DNA of 64,000 bases from Nitrospirota bacterium (GCA_030684575.1 JAUXVD010000008.1:806001-870000), one strand, 5' to 3'. Counted from the stretch's first letter, positions 18,513 through 29,931 are shown. Notes: generated by a model not told the origin, from the letters alone. Numbers and translations are program-made.

Positions 18513-19853
18513 ATGTCTACGTTTGCTGATATGAATCTACAGCCTTCCCTTGCCCAGCGCCTGTTACAGGCAGGCCTGTCGACACCGACCCCGGTGCAGC
18601 AGGCTGCCATTCCCGTGGCGCTGGAAGGTCGGGATATTATGGCGCAAGCCAAAACCGGGAGCGGCAAAACGCTCGCATTTTTGTTGCCGATTATCGAACA
18701 AGTCATGCGTCGGGAGGCCTCGGTGCCTGCTCCTGGCCCCTATGTTAAGTCCGCCGGCCCCAGCCATTCTTCAGGACCGAAGTTTCTCGTGTTGGCGCCC
18801 ACGCGGGAGCTGGCGTTGCAGATTGAAATGGAACTACGCAAGTATGCTCCAGCGTCCGTGACGTCGTTGTCGGTGTACGGTGGGACGCCGATTGAGCGCC
18901 AATATCGTGCCTTGCAACGACCACCTTTGGTGGTGGTTGGGACGCCTGGCCGGTTGCTGGACTTGGCCGGTTCCGGCCATTTGAAGCTGGGCGGTGTGAC
19001 GTTCCTCGTCATGGATGAAGCCGATCAGATGTTGGACCGCGGGTTCCTGCGGGATATTCAACGGATCATTCGTCTTCTTCCGGCTGAGCGCCAGACGCTG
19101 CTGTTCTCTGCGACATTTTCAGGGGACATCCAGACGCTCGCGCAGAGTATGCAGCGCGATCCCGCGCGAATCTCTGTCGATCCTGGGATCAACAGCCCGA
19201 CCACGATCGTGCATGCCTACTATGTCGTGCCGGGAGACCAGGTCCGCACACAACTCGTCCATACCTTACTCCAGACCATGAAGGGTGGAGAGCGGTCGAT
19301 GGTGTTCTGTGATCAAAAATATAAAGTGCGGCGGTTGGCCGCCCATTTAGGTGGCGAGCCTGCTTCGGTCGGTTCGTTGACCGGCAATCATAGCCAAGCG
19401 CAGCGGGAACGGACGCTTGGCGCCTTTCGGGCGGGCAATATTCGCTCGCTTGTAGCGACCGATGTGGCAGCCAGAGGCCTGGATATTCAGGATGTCGTCC
19501 AGGTGATTCACTATGAATTGCCAACCAATCCGAACTCCTATGTCCACCGGACCGGGCGGACCGGTCGCGCAGAGAAGGAAGGGTCGACCTTCTTGATTCT
19601 CTCTCAGTCCGAAGAACGAGAGTATCTTCGCATGGTGAGACAGTTGAAGATCGAGACGAAGAAGCTCGCGCTTCCTGTGTTTGCTCCGCTTCCGGCTCCG
19701 GCCCCAATGCCGACCAGCGACTATCAGGATCCTCGCGCGCGGCCCCGCCGAGGCGCGGAATCAACTGGTCGACGATCCCATGGGGGTGAGAACCGTGGCT
19801 CCGCTCATAGACCGGGAGCTCCGGTCGGCGCGACCAGGCATTCACGCTATTAA
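18513..19853 (+). CDS. DEAD-box ATP-dependent RNA helicase
   Basis: 446 residues with all helicase motifs: Q motif (TPTPVQQAAIP), motif I AKTGSGKT, Ia PTRELALQ, Ib TPGRLLD, II DEAD, III SAT, IV-V (VATDVAARGLDI) and VI HRTGRTGR. The C-terminal ~60 residues are Pro-rich then basic and Gly/Arg-containing, like RhlE-type tails that contact RNA. It unwinds short RNA duplexes in ribosome assembly or mRNA decay; the exact subfamily is not assigned. ATG 18513 follows AAGGAG; an upstream in-frame start at 18492 is less likely. Confidence 0.93.
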   Translation: MSTFADMNLQPSLAQRLLQAGLSTPTPVQQAAIPVALEGRDIMAQAKTGSGKTLAFLLPIIEQVMRREASVPAPGPYVKSAGPSHSSGPKFLVLAPTRELALQIEMELRKYAPASVTSLSVYGGTPIERQYRALQRPPLVVVGTPGRLLDLAGSGHLKLGGVTFLVMDEADQMLDRGFLRDIQRIIRLLPAERQTLLFSATFSGDIQTLAQSMQRDPARISVDPGINSPTTIVHAYYVVPGDQVRTQLVHTLLQTMKGGERSMVFCDQKYKVRRLAAHLGGEPASVGSLTGNHSQAQRERTLGAFRAGNIRSLVATDVAARGLDIQDVVQVIHYELPTNPNSYVHRTGRTGRAEKEGSTFLILSQSEEREYLRMVRQLKIETKKLALPVFAPLPAPAPMPTSDYQDPRARPRRGAESTGRRSHGGENRGSAHRPGAPVGATRHSRY

Positions 19854-19864
19854 GTGGTACTGAT

Positions 19865-19892
19865 GCCACCGGACCAGGAATGGGCCGGTGGC
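19865..19892 (+). terminator. Hairpin after the DEAD-box helicase gene
   Basis: An 8-bp stem GCCACCGG/CCGGTGGC extended by CCA/TGG past one mismatch, with loop GGAA. No U-tract follows, so it is a likely transcript end or stabilising hairpin rather than a textbook intrinsic terminator. Confidence 0.5.
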
Positions 19893-19969
19893 GTTCCGTC
19901 ATTCTGCGATTGTCTGCCCTGTGCGCCACGCTTTTTGCGATGGTAAGATAACGGCCGAAAGGTCGCCCT

Positions 19970-21976
<2,007 letters not shown>

Positions 21977-22053
21977 TAGTTGGCTGAAAGCTTGTTCAGG
22001 TAAGCAGCGGTTCAATAGCCTGTACGTCAGAGAAAAGAGGAGAGCGGTTTCGT

Positions 22054-22177
22054 CGGCTGCTCAAAAAGACCGTCCAGCAAGTCCGCAGCCGGTGAAAGCA
22101 CCGGAAGCGTAGCCTCTGGCTACGTTGAGGATGCTTTCGAGGCGAGAACGAAGCTGGCGGACTTTTTTGAGCAGCCG
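22054..22177. repeat. Family A intergenic repeat, copy A2
   Basis: About 124 bp with terminal inverted repeats CGGCTGCTCAAAAAG and its complement. The internal hairpin is CGTAGCC-TCT-GGCTACG (22108-22124), extended outward by GAAAGCA/TGCTTTC. The right end contains the AAGCTGGCGGAC block shared with A5 and A6. It sits between uvrB and the convergent DUF4321 gene. Confidence 0.8.
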
Positions 22178-22187
22178 ATCTGAGTTG

Positions 22188-22448
22188 CTAGACGTTCTTG
22201 TAGAGGTAGATCCCCAGAAACATCCCGAGGAGACTGAGGAGGTTAATTTTCAAGACGAAGCCGAGGGTGAACTTGAGGAGGACCAGATCGATCGTCAGCG
22301 GGGGATTGATGCCGGGGGTGAAGTTGCTGGCGAATATCGCCTGAATGGTGCCCTGTGGAGCCATGACTCGGAGAATTTCTCCCAGTACTCCGCCCAGGAG
22401 TCCACCGATGAGCACGAAAATGAGCAGAATCCAGGGTGACTTTCTCAC
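22188..22448 (-). CDS. Small membrane protein, DUF4321 family
   Basis: 86 residues with two hydrophobic helices: an N-terminal one (WILLIFVLIGGLLGGVLGEI) and a C-terminal one (VLKINLLSLLGMFLGIYLY). The pattern matches the DUF4321 family of short inner-membrane proteins, of unknown function. It starts with GTG preceded by GAGG. It is divergent from ffh and convergent with uvrB. Confidence 0.75.
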   Translation of the reverse strand: MRKSPWILLIFVLIGGLLGGVLGEILRVMAPQGTIQAIFASNFTPGINPPLTIDLVLLKFTLGFVLKINLLSLLGMFLGIYLYKNV

Positions 22449-22570
22449 GACAACTGCCTCATAACTCTGCGTAGTCTCACGGAGATAACGGTAGGACCTT
22501 AACGAAAGGTCGAGAACATGTCAATAATATCTCCGACTTCCTCTCCCTTGACTTCATCCTGCCAGGTCAT

Positions 22571-22600
22571 TTAGACTCCCCGATGCTCTTTTGCTAGAAT
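22571..22600 (+). promoter_or_regulatory. Candidate promoter for the ffh-rpsP operon
   Basis: TTAGAC (22571-22576), an 18-bp spacer and TAGAAT (22595-22600), placing transcription start roughly 50 nt before the ffh ATG. A second possible -35 (TTGACT) lies about 20 bp upstream. Confidence 0.4.
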
Positions 22601-22659
22601 TTTCGAGGTGATCGGAGATCTGGAGTTAAGGCTTCGATTGCCTTTTTCTTTGTGACGTT

Positions 22660-24006
22660 ATGCTGGACGCGCTCAGCGAAAAATTCGAAAAGATCTTTAA
22701 GAAACTACGAGGTTCTGGGGTTCTCACCGAACAGAACATCGCGGAAGCCTTGAAGGAAGTTCGCCTCGCGCTGCTCGAAGCCGATGTCAATTTCAAGATC
22801 GTCAAGGACTTCATCGAGCGGGTTCGGGTAAAGGCTGTTGGGCAGGAAGTTCTCCAGAGTTTGACCCCCGGGCATCAAGTGGTCAAGGTCGTGTGGGACG
22901 AGCTGCGAGAGATGATGGGCGGGGAACGAGCCGGTTTGGCTTTGGCTTCGAATCCTCCCACCGTTGTGATGATGGTCGGGCTTCAAGGCGCCGGGAAAAC
23001 GACGACCTGCGGCAAGCTTGGGCGGTACGTCAAGGCTCAGGGGAAACGGGTTCTTCTGGTCGCGGCCGATCCTCGTCGTCCGGCAGCTGGCGATCAGTTG
23101 GCAAGTCTGGGGCGTGACCTCGAGATCGACGTGCATCGGGCGGATTCGGCTCAGGCGACTCACACGGATGTCGTTCGCATTTGCCAGGCTGGCGTGGAGC
23201 GGGGCCGGGTGCAGGGATACGATCTTGTCCTGCTGGATACCGGCGGGCGTCTCCACATCGACGATGAGTTGATGGGGGAGTTGGTGGCGGTGAGAGCTGC
23301 CGTGCAACCGCACGAGGTGCTCCTAGTCGCCGACGCCATGACTGGCCAAGACGCCGTCACGATGGCGAGCCAGTTCGATCAACGGATCGGGCTGACGGGC
23401 GTCATTCTGACGAAGGTTGAAGGCGATGCCCGTGGCGGGGCGGTGTTGTCGATTCGGGCGGTGACCGGCAAGCCGATCAAGTTTTTGGGTGTGGGCGAGA
23501 AGCTCGATGCGCTGGAGTTATTTCATCCCGATCGGATGGCCTCGCGCATCCTCGGCATGGGCGATGTCCTTTCGCTGATCGAAAAGGCGCAAGAGACCTT
23601 TACGCTCGAGCAGGCGGAGGATGCGCAGAAGCTGCTGAGCAGCCAGACGTTCACGCTGGAGAGTTTTCGTGCTCAGCTGGGGCAGGTCAGTCGCCTGGGC
23701 TCGCTCGACCAGATTTTAGGAATGCTGCCGGGCGGTCAGAAGCTCAAGGGGGCGATGGAAGGGCAGATGCCTGAACGGGAGATGAAGCGAGTCACGGCCA
23801 TGATCGACTCGATGACGACTCGTGAACGCCGCGATCATACGCTGATCAACGGCAGCAGGAAAAAGCGGATTGCGCGTGGAAGCGGAACGAAGGTGGAAGA
23901 GGTGAATCGGTTGATTAAGCAGTTTCTCTCGGCGAGGAAAATCGCCAAGGTTATGGCAGGGTCGGGAGGGCGCCGGCAGTTGGCGCAACTTCTGCGCTCG
24001 ATGTAA
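22660..24006 (+). CDS. ffh: Signal recognition particle protein Ffh (SRP54 GTPase)
   Basis: 448 residues with N, G and M domains. GTPase motifs: G1 GLQGAGKTTTCGKL, G3 DTGGR, G4 TKVEGDARGG; the M domain (~300-448) contains helices with the conserved SRP RNA-binding RIARGSGT segment and the following VNRLIKQF. Ffh with 4.5S RNA targets ribosomes making membrane proteins to the FtsY receptor. It heads the rpsP-rimM-trmD-rplS gene string, an ancient arrangement also found in other bacteria. Confidence 0.97.
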   Translation: MLDALSEKFEKIFKKLRGSGVLTEQNIAEALKEVRLALLEADVNFKIVKDFIERVRVKAVGQEVLQSLTPGHQVVKVVWDELREMMGGERAGLALASNPPTVVMMVGLQGAGKTTTCGKLGRYVKAQGKRVLLVAADPRRPAAGDQLASLGRDLEIDVHRADSAQATHTDVVRICQAGVERGRVQGYDLVLLDTGGRLHIDDELMGELVAVRAAVQPHEVLLVADAMTGQDAVTMASQFDQRIGLTGVILTKVEGDARGGAVLSIRAVTGKPIKFLGVGEKLDALELFHPDRMASRILGMGDVLSLIEKAQETFTLEQAEDAQKLLSSQTFTLESFRAQLGQVSRLGSLDQILGMLPGGQKLKGAMEGQMPEREMKRVTAMIDSMTTRERRDHTLINGSRKKRIARGSGTKVEEVNRLIKQFLSARKIAKVMAGSGGRRQLAQLLRSM

Positions 24007-24053
24007 GGGGCGATCACAATCATCACAGTGTGTTGTACAGAAGGAGGATTCTA

Positions 24054-24350
24054 GTGGCTGTTCATTTGAGATTGACGAGGACTGGACGACATAAGCGACC
24101 GCTCTACCGCGTAGTGGCAGCGGATTCACGGAAGCCGCGCGACGGACGATTCCTGGAAATTCTTGGGATTTTCGATCCCTTGAAAGAGGCGGGTCTGCCG
24201 GAGTTGAAGCAGGATCGGGTGTTGAGCTGGTTGCGTCAGGGTGCCCAGCCGACCGTCACGGTGAAGACGCTCCTCCGCCGTGCTGGCGTCTGGAAGACGT
24301 TTGAGGCAGAGAAAGCGGCAGAGAAAGCAGCGAAGAAAAAGGTCGCGTAG
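24054..24350 (+). CDS. rpsP: 30S ribosomal protein S16
   Basis: 98 residues beginning AVHLRLTRTGRHKRP after a GTG start with AAGGAGG 5 bp upstream, the strongest ribosome-binding site of the operon. The conserved YRVVAADSRKPRDGRFLE block is present; the C-terminus ends in a Lys/Ala tail. It assembles early into the 30S body. An in-frame codon at 24030 was rejected because the family begins at AVHLRL. Confidence 0.97.
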   Translation: MAVHLRLTRTGRHKRPLYRVVAADSRKPRDGRFLEILGIFDPLKEAGLPELKQDRVLSWLRQGAQPTVTVKTLLRRAGVWKTFEAEKAAEKAAKKKVA

Positions 24351-24353
24351 TCT

Positions 24354-24890
24354 GTGACCACGGCTCAGGCAGATCTGATAACGATCGGCAGGATCGAGCG
24401 CCACTTCGGTGTGCGCGGCGAGTTCAAGGTACGATCGTTGAGCGATGTGCCTGGCCGACTGGAGCACCTGAAGCAGGTGCAGGTTTTGGACCCGACTGGG
24501 CAGGTCGTCGAGAAGACGGTGGCTCATGTTCGGCGTGCCGGTTCGACCTATATCATGAGTCTTGTTGGCGTGACGACGCCGGAAGGCGCCGTCGCGTTGC
24601 GCGGGGGATTGATCCAAGTGCCGCGTTGTTCAGCGGCGACGTTAGCGGCAGACGTGTACTTTGAGTGCGACCTCATCGGGATGACGGTTGAGAACGAGCG
24701 GGGCGACGAGATTGGAGTGGTGGAGACAATTTTGGAGATACCGGACAATCACGTCTTCGTCGTTCGCAAGGGGACAGAGGAAGTCCTCATTCCGGCGGCG
24801 AAGAGCTTTGTGACTTCGGTGGATCTCGCACAGCGCAAGATGATGGTTCGCGGGATTGACGACTTGCTTGAGGATCGCCATGCGGTGTGA
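24354..24890 (+). CDS. rimM: Ribosome maturation factor RimM
   Basis: 178 residues: an N-terminal RimM domain (IGRIERHFGVRGEFKV) and a C-terminal PRC barrel (YFECDLIGMTVENERGDEIG, HVFVVRKGTEEVLIP). It binds S19 and promotes 30S head maturation. The GTG start lies 3 bp after the rpsP stop. Its end overlaps the trmD start by 11 bp. Confidence 0.95.
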   Translation: MTTAQADLITIGRIERHFGVRGEFKVRSLSDVPGRLEHLKQVQVLDPTGQVVEKTVAHVRRAGSTYIMSLVGVTTPEGAVALRGGLIQVPRCSAATLAADVYFECDLIGMTVENERGDEIGVVETILEIPDNHVFVVRKGTEEVLIPAAKSFVTSVDLAQRKMMVRGIDDLLEDRHAV

Positions 24891-25671
24891 CATTCTGACC
24901 CTGTTCCCCGACATGGTGGCACCGGTGCTAAGCCAGAGCATTCTGAAACGAGCACAGGAAAAAGGTCTGTTGCACGTGCAGGTGCGCAACTTGCGCGACT
25001 ATACGCTCGATCGCCATCGGGTGGCGGACGATGTCCCCTACGGCGGAGGGGCCGGAATGGTGATGAAGGCCGAACCGATTTTGCGCGCAGTGGAACAGAT
25101 TCAGGCCGACTATGCGCTGGCCGGGGAGCAGATTCGGTTGTTGTTTCCGTCCCCGCACGGACGCCCATTCACGCAGGCCTATGCGAAAAATCTGGCGGCC
25201 GATACCCGCCGGCTTGTTATTCTCTGTGGCCACTACGAAGGGGTCGATGAGCGGGTGCGTCTCGCCTTGCACCCGGAAGAGGTTTCAGTCGGAGATTATG
25301 TGTTGACCGGAGGCGAGTTGCCGGCACTGGTGCTCATCGATGCCGCAGCCCGGTTGGTTCCCGGTGTGTTGGGTGATCCGGAGTCGATTGAAGAAGAGTC
25401 TTTTACGGATGCATTGCTCGAATATCCTCACTATACGAGACCGGCGGACGTTCGAGGGATGCTTGTGCCAGAGGTATTGCTTTCAGGACATCACGAGGTC
25501 ATTCGTCTATGGCGTCGGAAGGAATCCCTGCGAAGCACGTATCAGAGACGGCCTGATCTGTTGCAAGATCGGGTCTTGAGTCTCGAAGATCAACAATTGC
25601 TAGACGAACTTACTCGTGAAGGCGTGGTTGGCACGCCTGTTCGATGTGGGGAGGAAGGGGTAGTCTCATGA
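24880..25671 (+). CDS. trmD: tRNA (guanine-N1)-methyltransferase TrmD
   Basis: 263 residues. The SPOUT trefoil-knot S-adenosylmethionine site is seen in [11 protein letters not shown] and [18 protein letters not shown]; the N-terminus is [12 protein letters not shown] and the [13 protein letters not shown] block follows. It methylates G37 of tRNAs to prevent frameshifting. ATG 24880 overlaps the rimM end, and its stop overlaps the rplS start by ATGA. Confidence 0.97.
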   Translation: MRCDILTLFPDMVAPVLSQSILKRAQEKGLLHVQVRNLRDYTLDRHRVADDVPYGGGAGMVMKAEPILRAVEQIQADYALAGEQIRLLFPSPHGRPFTQAYAKNLAADTRRLVILCGHYEGVDERVRLALHPEEVSVGDYVLTGGELPALVLIDAAARLVPGVLGDPESIEEESFTDALLEYPHYTRPADVRGMLVPEVLLSGHHEVIRLWRRKESLRSTYQRRPDLLQDRVLSLEDQQLLDELTREGVVGTPVRCGEEGVVS

Positions 25672-26090
25672 ATCGGTTAGAACGGATACAACAGTCTTTC
25701 GTGAAGCCATCGGCGCCTAGCTTTGAAATCGGCGATACTGTCCGTGTGCATGTGAAAGTCGTTGAAGGGGAAAAAGAGCGTATTCAGGTGTTCGAGGGAG
25801 CCGTGATTGCTCGCAAAGGATTGCTGAACACGGAGACCTTCACGGTCCGCAAGGTGTCCTATGGCGTCGGGGTGGAGCGCATTTTCCCGATCCATTCGCC
25901 GATCGTGACACGCGTCGAGGTCATGCGCCAGGGTAAGGTACGCCGGGCCAAGCTGTATTATCTTCGCGGGAAGAAGGGCAAGTTTGCCAAGGTTGAAGAT
26001 CGGGAGTTCGTCGCGAGTGCGAAGGCGAAGCCTGGGGTTGCTCGTAAGACTGAAGCGCCGGCTACGGCCGCTGTGGCTCCGAAGGCCTAG
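25668..26090 (+). CDS. rplS: 50S ribosomal protein L19
   Basis: 140 residues. The core (~1-115) holds the family pattern [26 protein letters not shown] and [15 protein letters not shown], then [12 protein letters not shown]-terminal Ala/Lys/Pro-rich extension of ~25 residues is beyond the usual L19 end. L19 sits at the 30S-50S interface. It starts at ATG overlapping the trmD stop. Confidence 0.97.
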   Translation: MNRLERIQQSFVKPSAPSFEIGDTVRVHVKVVEGEKERIQVFEGAVIARKGLLNTETFTVRKVSYGVGVERIFPIHSPIVTRVEVMRQGKVRRAKLYYLRGKKGKFAKVEDREFVASAKAKPGVARKTEAPATAAVAPKA

Positions 26091-26102
26091 TCTCATTCCC
26101 TG

Positions 26103-26786
26103 GTGCTATCGACCACGAATGTCGGATGCTCTTTCAACGGACGCATCGTGGGACCTACCGACGAATTTGAATTGGAAGCCCGACGGCGCGGCTATCGCCG
26201 CATCGCCGGTCTGGATGAGGCCGGACGGGGCCCTCTTGCGGGCCCTGTCGTCGCGGCGGCGGTAATCCTGCCCTCTCGTTGCCGCTTGGTCGGCGTCAAC
26301 GACTCCAAGCAAGTCTCCGCGTCTGACCGCGAGCGGCTCTACGAGGTGATTGTCGAGCGGGCTCGTGCTATCGGCGTGGGGATCGCGACGGAGCAGGAGA
26401 TCGACCGACTCAATATTCTAGAAGCGACTCGTCTCGCCATGCGCCGTGCAGTGGAGTCGCTGATATCTCCGGCGGACTGCCTCTTGATCGACGCTGTCAC
26501 TCTATCGAATCTCGCCATTCCCTCACGCTCGATCATTAAGGGCGATACGTTGTCGATCTCGATTGCTGCCGCGTCCATCGTGGCGAAAGTTACGCGAGAT
26601 CGCTTGATGGAGGCGTATCATCAGACCTATCCCCATTATAATTTTCTGTCCCACAAGGGCTATGGGACAGAGGAGCATTTACGGCGGCTTGCGCAACATG
26701 GCCCCTGCGCCATCCATCGGCGCACGTTCGCTCCGGTTGCTCGTCTCCTGAGTGGGCATGGTGAATCTCCACGGGCGATTCCGTGA
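26103..26786 (+). CDS. rnhB: Ribonuclease HII
   Basis: 227 residues. Catalytic residues are visible in GLDEAGRGPLAGPVVAAAV (Asp38, Glu39) and in LLIDAVTL and SIAAASIVAKVTRD. It removes ribonucleotides and RNA primers from RNA-DNA hybrids. The GTG at 26103, 12 bp after rplS, leaves an N-terminal extension of ~30 residues before the conserved core, so a later start is possible. It overlaps yraN by GTGA. Confidence 0.93.
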   Translation: MLSTTNVGCSFNGRIVGPTDEFELEARRRGYRRIAGLDEAGRGPLAGPVVAAAVILPSRCRLVGVNDSKQVSASDRERLYEVIVERARAIGVGIATEQEIDRLNILEATRLAMRRAVESLISPADCLLIDAVTLSNLAIPSRSIIKGDTLSISIAAASIVAKVTRDRLMEAYHQTYPHYNFLSHKGYGTEEHLRRLAQHGPCAIHRRTFAPVARLLSGHGESPRAIP

Positions 26787-27175
26787 CCATCCTTGACCCA
26801 CGGAGGCTCTTCGGGCAAGAAGGAGAGTCGGCAGCAGAGCAGTACTTGCGCGGCAAGGGGTATCGGATTCTGGCGCGCAATCTGCGCTCGTCGGTGGGAG
26901 AGTTGGACCTCGTGGCTGAAGACGGTCAGGTGCTGGTTTTTGTCGAGGTGAAGGCGCGTCGGACCGATGCATTCGGCGGCGCGATCCATGCCGTACATCA
27001 GCGGAAACAAGAGAAGTTGATCCAGTTGGCTGCGCAGTATTTGGCCAGGCACCATCTCAAGGATCGACTCTGCCGATTCGATGTGGTCTTGTTGCAAGGT
27101 ACGAACGCCAAGGCTTCGCACATCGAGCATATTCAGAATGCGTTCGACGTCCCCGGGGACGATCTTCGATGGTAA
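26783..27175 (+). CDS. YraN family protein (UPF0102, putative endonuclease fold)
   Basis: 130 residues with the UPF0102 pattern: GQEGESAAEQYLRGKGYRILARN, then GELDLVAEDGQVLVFVEVKAR carrying the PD-(D/E)xK-like residues, then a helix QEKLIQLAAQYL. The family is structurally related to Holliday-junction resolvases, but activity is not established. Consistently found beside rnhB in many bacteria, as here. GTG start, overlapping rnhB. Confidence 0.9.
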   Translation: MTILDPRRLFGQEGESAAEQYLRGKGYRILARNLRSSVGELDLVAEDGQVLVFVEVKARRTDAFGGAIHAVHQRKQEKLIQLAAQYLARHHLKDRLCRFDVVLLQGTNAKASHIEHIQNAFDVPGDDLRW

Positions 27176-27182
27176 GAACACC

Positions 27183-27851
27183 ATGATTCAACTGATCCAT
27201 GTCTCGAAACAGTACGATCAGCGGTCGGCGCTTTCGGACGTGACGCTAGAGATCGACAAAGGGGAATTTGTGCTCCTGATGGGACCGAGCGGCGCGGGCA
27301 AGTCGACGCTGTTGCGGATGCTGATCGGAGCCGATCGGCCCGATGAGGGGCAGATCTTCGTTCATCAGAAAAACGTGACGACGCTGAAGCCATCCGACAT
27401 TCCCTATCTGCGCCGCAAGGTCGGAACGGTATTTCAGGACTTTCGGCTGTTGCCGAAGAAGTCTGTGTTCGATAATGTCTCGCTGCCGTTGCTCGTGCAA
27501 GGCGTGTCTTCTGCCGACATCCGTCGAAAAGTGACGGAGGCCTTACGGGCAGTCGGCGTCGAGCACAAGCGCGACCAGCTTCCTGCCGGCCTCTCGACGG
27601 GGGAACAGCAGCGGGTCTGCATCGCGCGCGCGATCGTCAATGGGCCGGTCGTTTTATTGGCCGACGAGCCGACCGGCAATTTAGACCCGGTGTTGACGGC
27701 TGAGATCATCGAACTGTTTAAACTCATTAACGCGCGGGGCACGACGGTCGTCGTGGCGACGCACGATCCGCTCGTGATGGCGCAAGTGAATCGGCGGGTG
27801 CTCACCTTGTCGCAGGGCCGCCTGTTGCCGGAACAGAGAGGCTTGGCATGA
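27183..27851 (+). CDS. ftsE: Cell division ATP-binding protein FtsE
   Basis: 222 residues, an ABC ATPase with Walker A GPSGAGKSTLL, Q-loop VFQDFRLLP, signature LSTGEQQRVCIARA and Walker B VLLADEPTGNLD. FtsE powers FtsX, which activates periplasmic murein hydrolases at the septum. ATG 27183 was chosen (MIQLIHVSK) because the open frame upstream overlaps yraN. Its stop overlaps ftsX (ATGA). Confidence 0.95.
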   Translation: MIQLIHVSKQYDQRSALSDVTLEIDKGEFVLLMGPSGAGKSTLLRMLIGADRPDEGQIFVHQKNVTTLKPSDIPYLRRKVGTVFQDFRLLPKKSVFDNVSLPLLVQGVSSADIRRKVTEALRAVGVEHKRDQLPAGLSTGEQQRVCIARAIVNGPVVLLADEPTGNLDPVLTAEIIELFKLINARGTTVVVATHDPLVMAQVNRRVLTLSQGRLLPEQRGLA

Positions 27852-28747
27852 GGACGCTGGCCTATCTCCTGAGAGAATCTTGGGTCAATATGAGGACCAA
27901 CCGGATGACGACGATGGTCGCCATCTTGACCACGGCCTTTACGCTGGCCTGTGTCGGCATCTTTTTACTGCTCTATGTCAATTTGCGGGCGGCAGCCGGC
28001 TGGCTCCAGGATGACATCAAGATCATGGTCTATCTCGATGACCGGCTTACGTCCGATTCGGTTGCGGAGGTGGAGCAGCATCTGCGGAGCGATCGTGCCG
28101 TCGCATCCCTGTTGTTTATTTCGAAAGAGCAGGCGCTGGGAGAGTTCAAGGCGCAATTTCCCTCGGAGTCTTACTTGCTTGATGGCTTGGGTCAAAACCC
28201 CTTACCGGCCTCCTATGTCGTGGCACTCAGTCCGTCGTTTCGATCACCGGATTCGGTGAAGCGATGGGCGGAACGGGTGCGGCAGATCGCCGGCGTGTCC
28301 AAAGTCGATTACAATCAAGATTGGATCGATGCCCTCGCGACGGTGATTCGATCGATTGAGTTGGTGGCGATCGGCATCGGCGTGATCCTTTCGGCGGCTG
28401 CTGTGACCATTATCGCCAATACGATTCGCCTGACGTTATTTGCCCGACGGGACGAGATCGCCATTTTGCGTCTCATCGGAGCCACCACCAGTTTTATCCG
28501 TATTCCCTATCTGGTGGAGGGCGCCGTACTTGGGGCGCTGGGTAGCGCGCTCTCACTGGTTATGCTCAAGTTCATGTACGAATTGTTCCGGCAGCAAATG
28601 CGGACGACTGGTCGATTTGCCGGACTCGACAGCCTCATGGCATTTTTCCCTCCGTCAATCTGTCTCGCCTTGATAGCAGTTGGGATGGGACTCGGGTTTG
28701 CAGGCAGCTTCGTCTCGATCAGGCGATTCGGCGAGGGCAAGGCATGA
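27848..28747 (+). CDS. ftsX: Cell division permease FtsX
   Basis: 299 residues with four membrane segments: one near residues 20-45, a large periplasmic loop (~50-170) that contacts EnvC, and three C-terminal helices (ELVAIGIGVILSAAAVTII, LVEGAVLGALGSALSLVM, ICLALIAVGMGLGFAGSF). The LFARRDEIAILRLIGAT cytoplasmic stretch is the conserved MacB/FtsX coupling segment. Overlaps at both ends bind it to ftsE and envC. Confidence 0.95.
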   Translation: MRTLAYLLRESWVNMRTNRMTTMVAILTTAFTLACVGIFLLLYVNLRAAAGWLQDDIKIMVYLDDRLTSDSVAEVEQHLRSDRAVASLLFISKEQALGEFKAQFPSESYLLDGLGQNPLPASYVVALSPSFRSPDSVKRWAERVRQIAGVSKVDYNQDWIDALATVIRSIELVAIGIGVILSAAAVTIIANTIRLTLFARRDEIAILRLIGATTSFIRIPYLVEGAVLGALGSALSLVMLKFMYELFRQQMRTTGRFAGLDSLMAFFPPSICLALIAVGMGLGFAGSFVSIRRFGEGKA

Positions 28748-29931
28748 GGTATTGGGTCGGACTCAGGGTCGTGGTTGTGATCTGGGGACTGCTGGGTCTT
28801 TCCTGGCCAGCGGTTGCGATGGCCGATCCGATCGTCGACAAGATTGAGAAGGAACGCAAGGCGCTCGAACAGCTCAAAGATCGGATTGAAGCAAAACGCA
28901 AACAGGCCGATGAGGCAGGGAAAAAGCGCGAGTCGCTGTTACAAGGGATTCAGACGCTCGACGAACGTGTGCTGCATTACCGGCAGGCGCATCTAGAGAT
29001 CAGCCGGAAGTTGAAAAAAAAGGACCAGGAGATCGAAGGCCTCAATGAGCAGTTAGCCGGTTTGCGGATGAGTGTGCGCGAGCGGCAGGATGCGATTTTG
29101 GCGCGATTACGGGTCCAATATATGGAAGGCCGTTTCGGATATTGGAAGACCCTGCTCGCCTCGGATTCGTACGGAGACTTTCAGCGGAGGCTTCAGTATC
29201 TCTCGGCTGTGTCCGAACGTGATTTTGCACTGATGGGTACCTTTCGGACCGATATGACCCGCATGGAGCAGGCGGAGCGGCAGCGGGAAGAGGCACGAGT
29301 CGGGATGCTGTCGTACAAGCACAGTACCGAGAAACAGCTCGCGGAGATGAAATCCGTTAAAAAAGAAAAAAAGGTTTATCTCGCCAGGATCACGCATGAA
29401 AAAGAATCCTACGAACATGCGCTCCAAGAATTGGAGCGGTCCGCGTCACGTATCGACAGTCTATTGCGCGAGTTGGAAACGCGCCGTCGCGCGGCACCGG
29501 TTCGACCTCCGACCGGGGGGACGGCCCCTCGGGGCTCGAAGGGCGCCTTGCCCTGGCCGGCTGATGGGAATGTGATCTCGTTCTTCGGTCGTCAGAAACA
29601 TCCGACCTTCAATACCTATGTGCAACGCAGAGGGATTGAGATTAAGACGGTCGAGGGGAGCGCCATTCACGCGGTGATGCCTGGGTCTGTCGTGTATGCG
29701 GACTGGTTGAAAGGGTACGGGCTCGTTATAATCCTCGATCATGCGAATGGCTTCTTTTCGCTCTATGCCCATGCCTCGAAAATTCTTGTGACGGTAGGCG
29801 GACAGGTGGAAGCCGGGCACGCGATTGGCGAAACAGGCGATACGGGCATGACGGGTGAAAATACTCTATACTTTGAGCTGCGCGAGGGGGCGGAGCCGTT
29901 GGACCCCCTTCAATGGTTAGCGAGGCGATAG
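28744..29931 (+). CDS. envC: EnvC-like murein hydrolase activator (coiled coil + LytM domain)
   Basis: 395 residues: signal peptide (~1-27), long coiled coil (~30-240, heptad-rich, e.g. KKRESLLQGIQTLDERVLHY), then a LytM/peptidase M23 domain (~265-392). The LytM domain lacks the zinc ligands: the first HxxxD position reads RGIEIKTV and the HLH position reads LYFELREG, so it should be a regulator rather than an enzyme, as in E. coli EnvC. The coupled ftsEX genes strongly support that role. Confidence 0.92.
   Translation: MRYWVGLRVVVVIWGLLGLSWPAVAMADPIVDKIEKERKALEQLKDRIEAKRKQADEAGKKRESLLQGIQTLDERVLHYRQAHLEISRKLKKKDQEIEGLNEQLAGLRMSVRERQDAILARLRVQYMEGRFGYWKTLLASDSYGDFQRRLQYLSAVSERDFALMGTFRTDMTRMEQAERQREEARVGMLSYKHSTEKQLAEMKSVKKEKKVYLARITHEKESYEHALQELERSASRIDSLLRELETRRRAAPVRPPTGGTAPRGSKGALPWPADGNVISFFGRQKHPTFNTYVQRRGIEIKTVEGSAIHAVMPGSVVYADWLKGYGLVIILDHANGFFSLYAHASKILVTVGGQVEAGHAIGETGDTGMTGENTLYFELREGAEPLDPLQWLARR

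Noticed and set aside
28744-29931. Active M23 peptidase in the ftsEX operon
   Set aside because: The LytM domain lacks the HxxxD and HxH zinc ligands, so it was called an EnvC-type activator instead.
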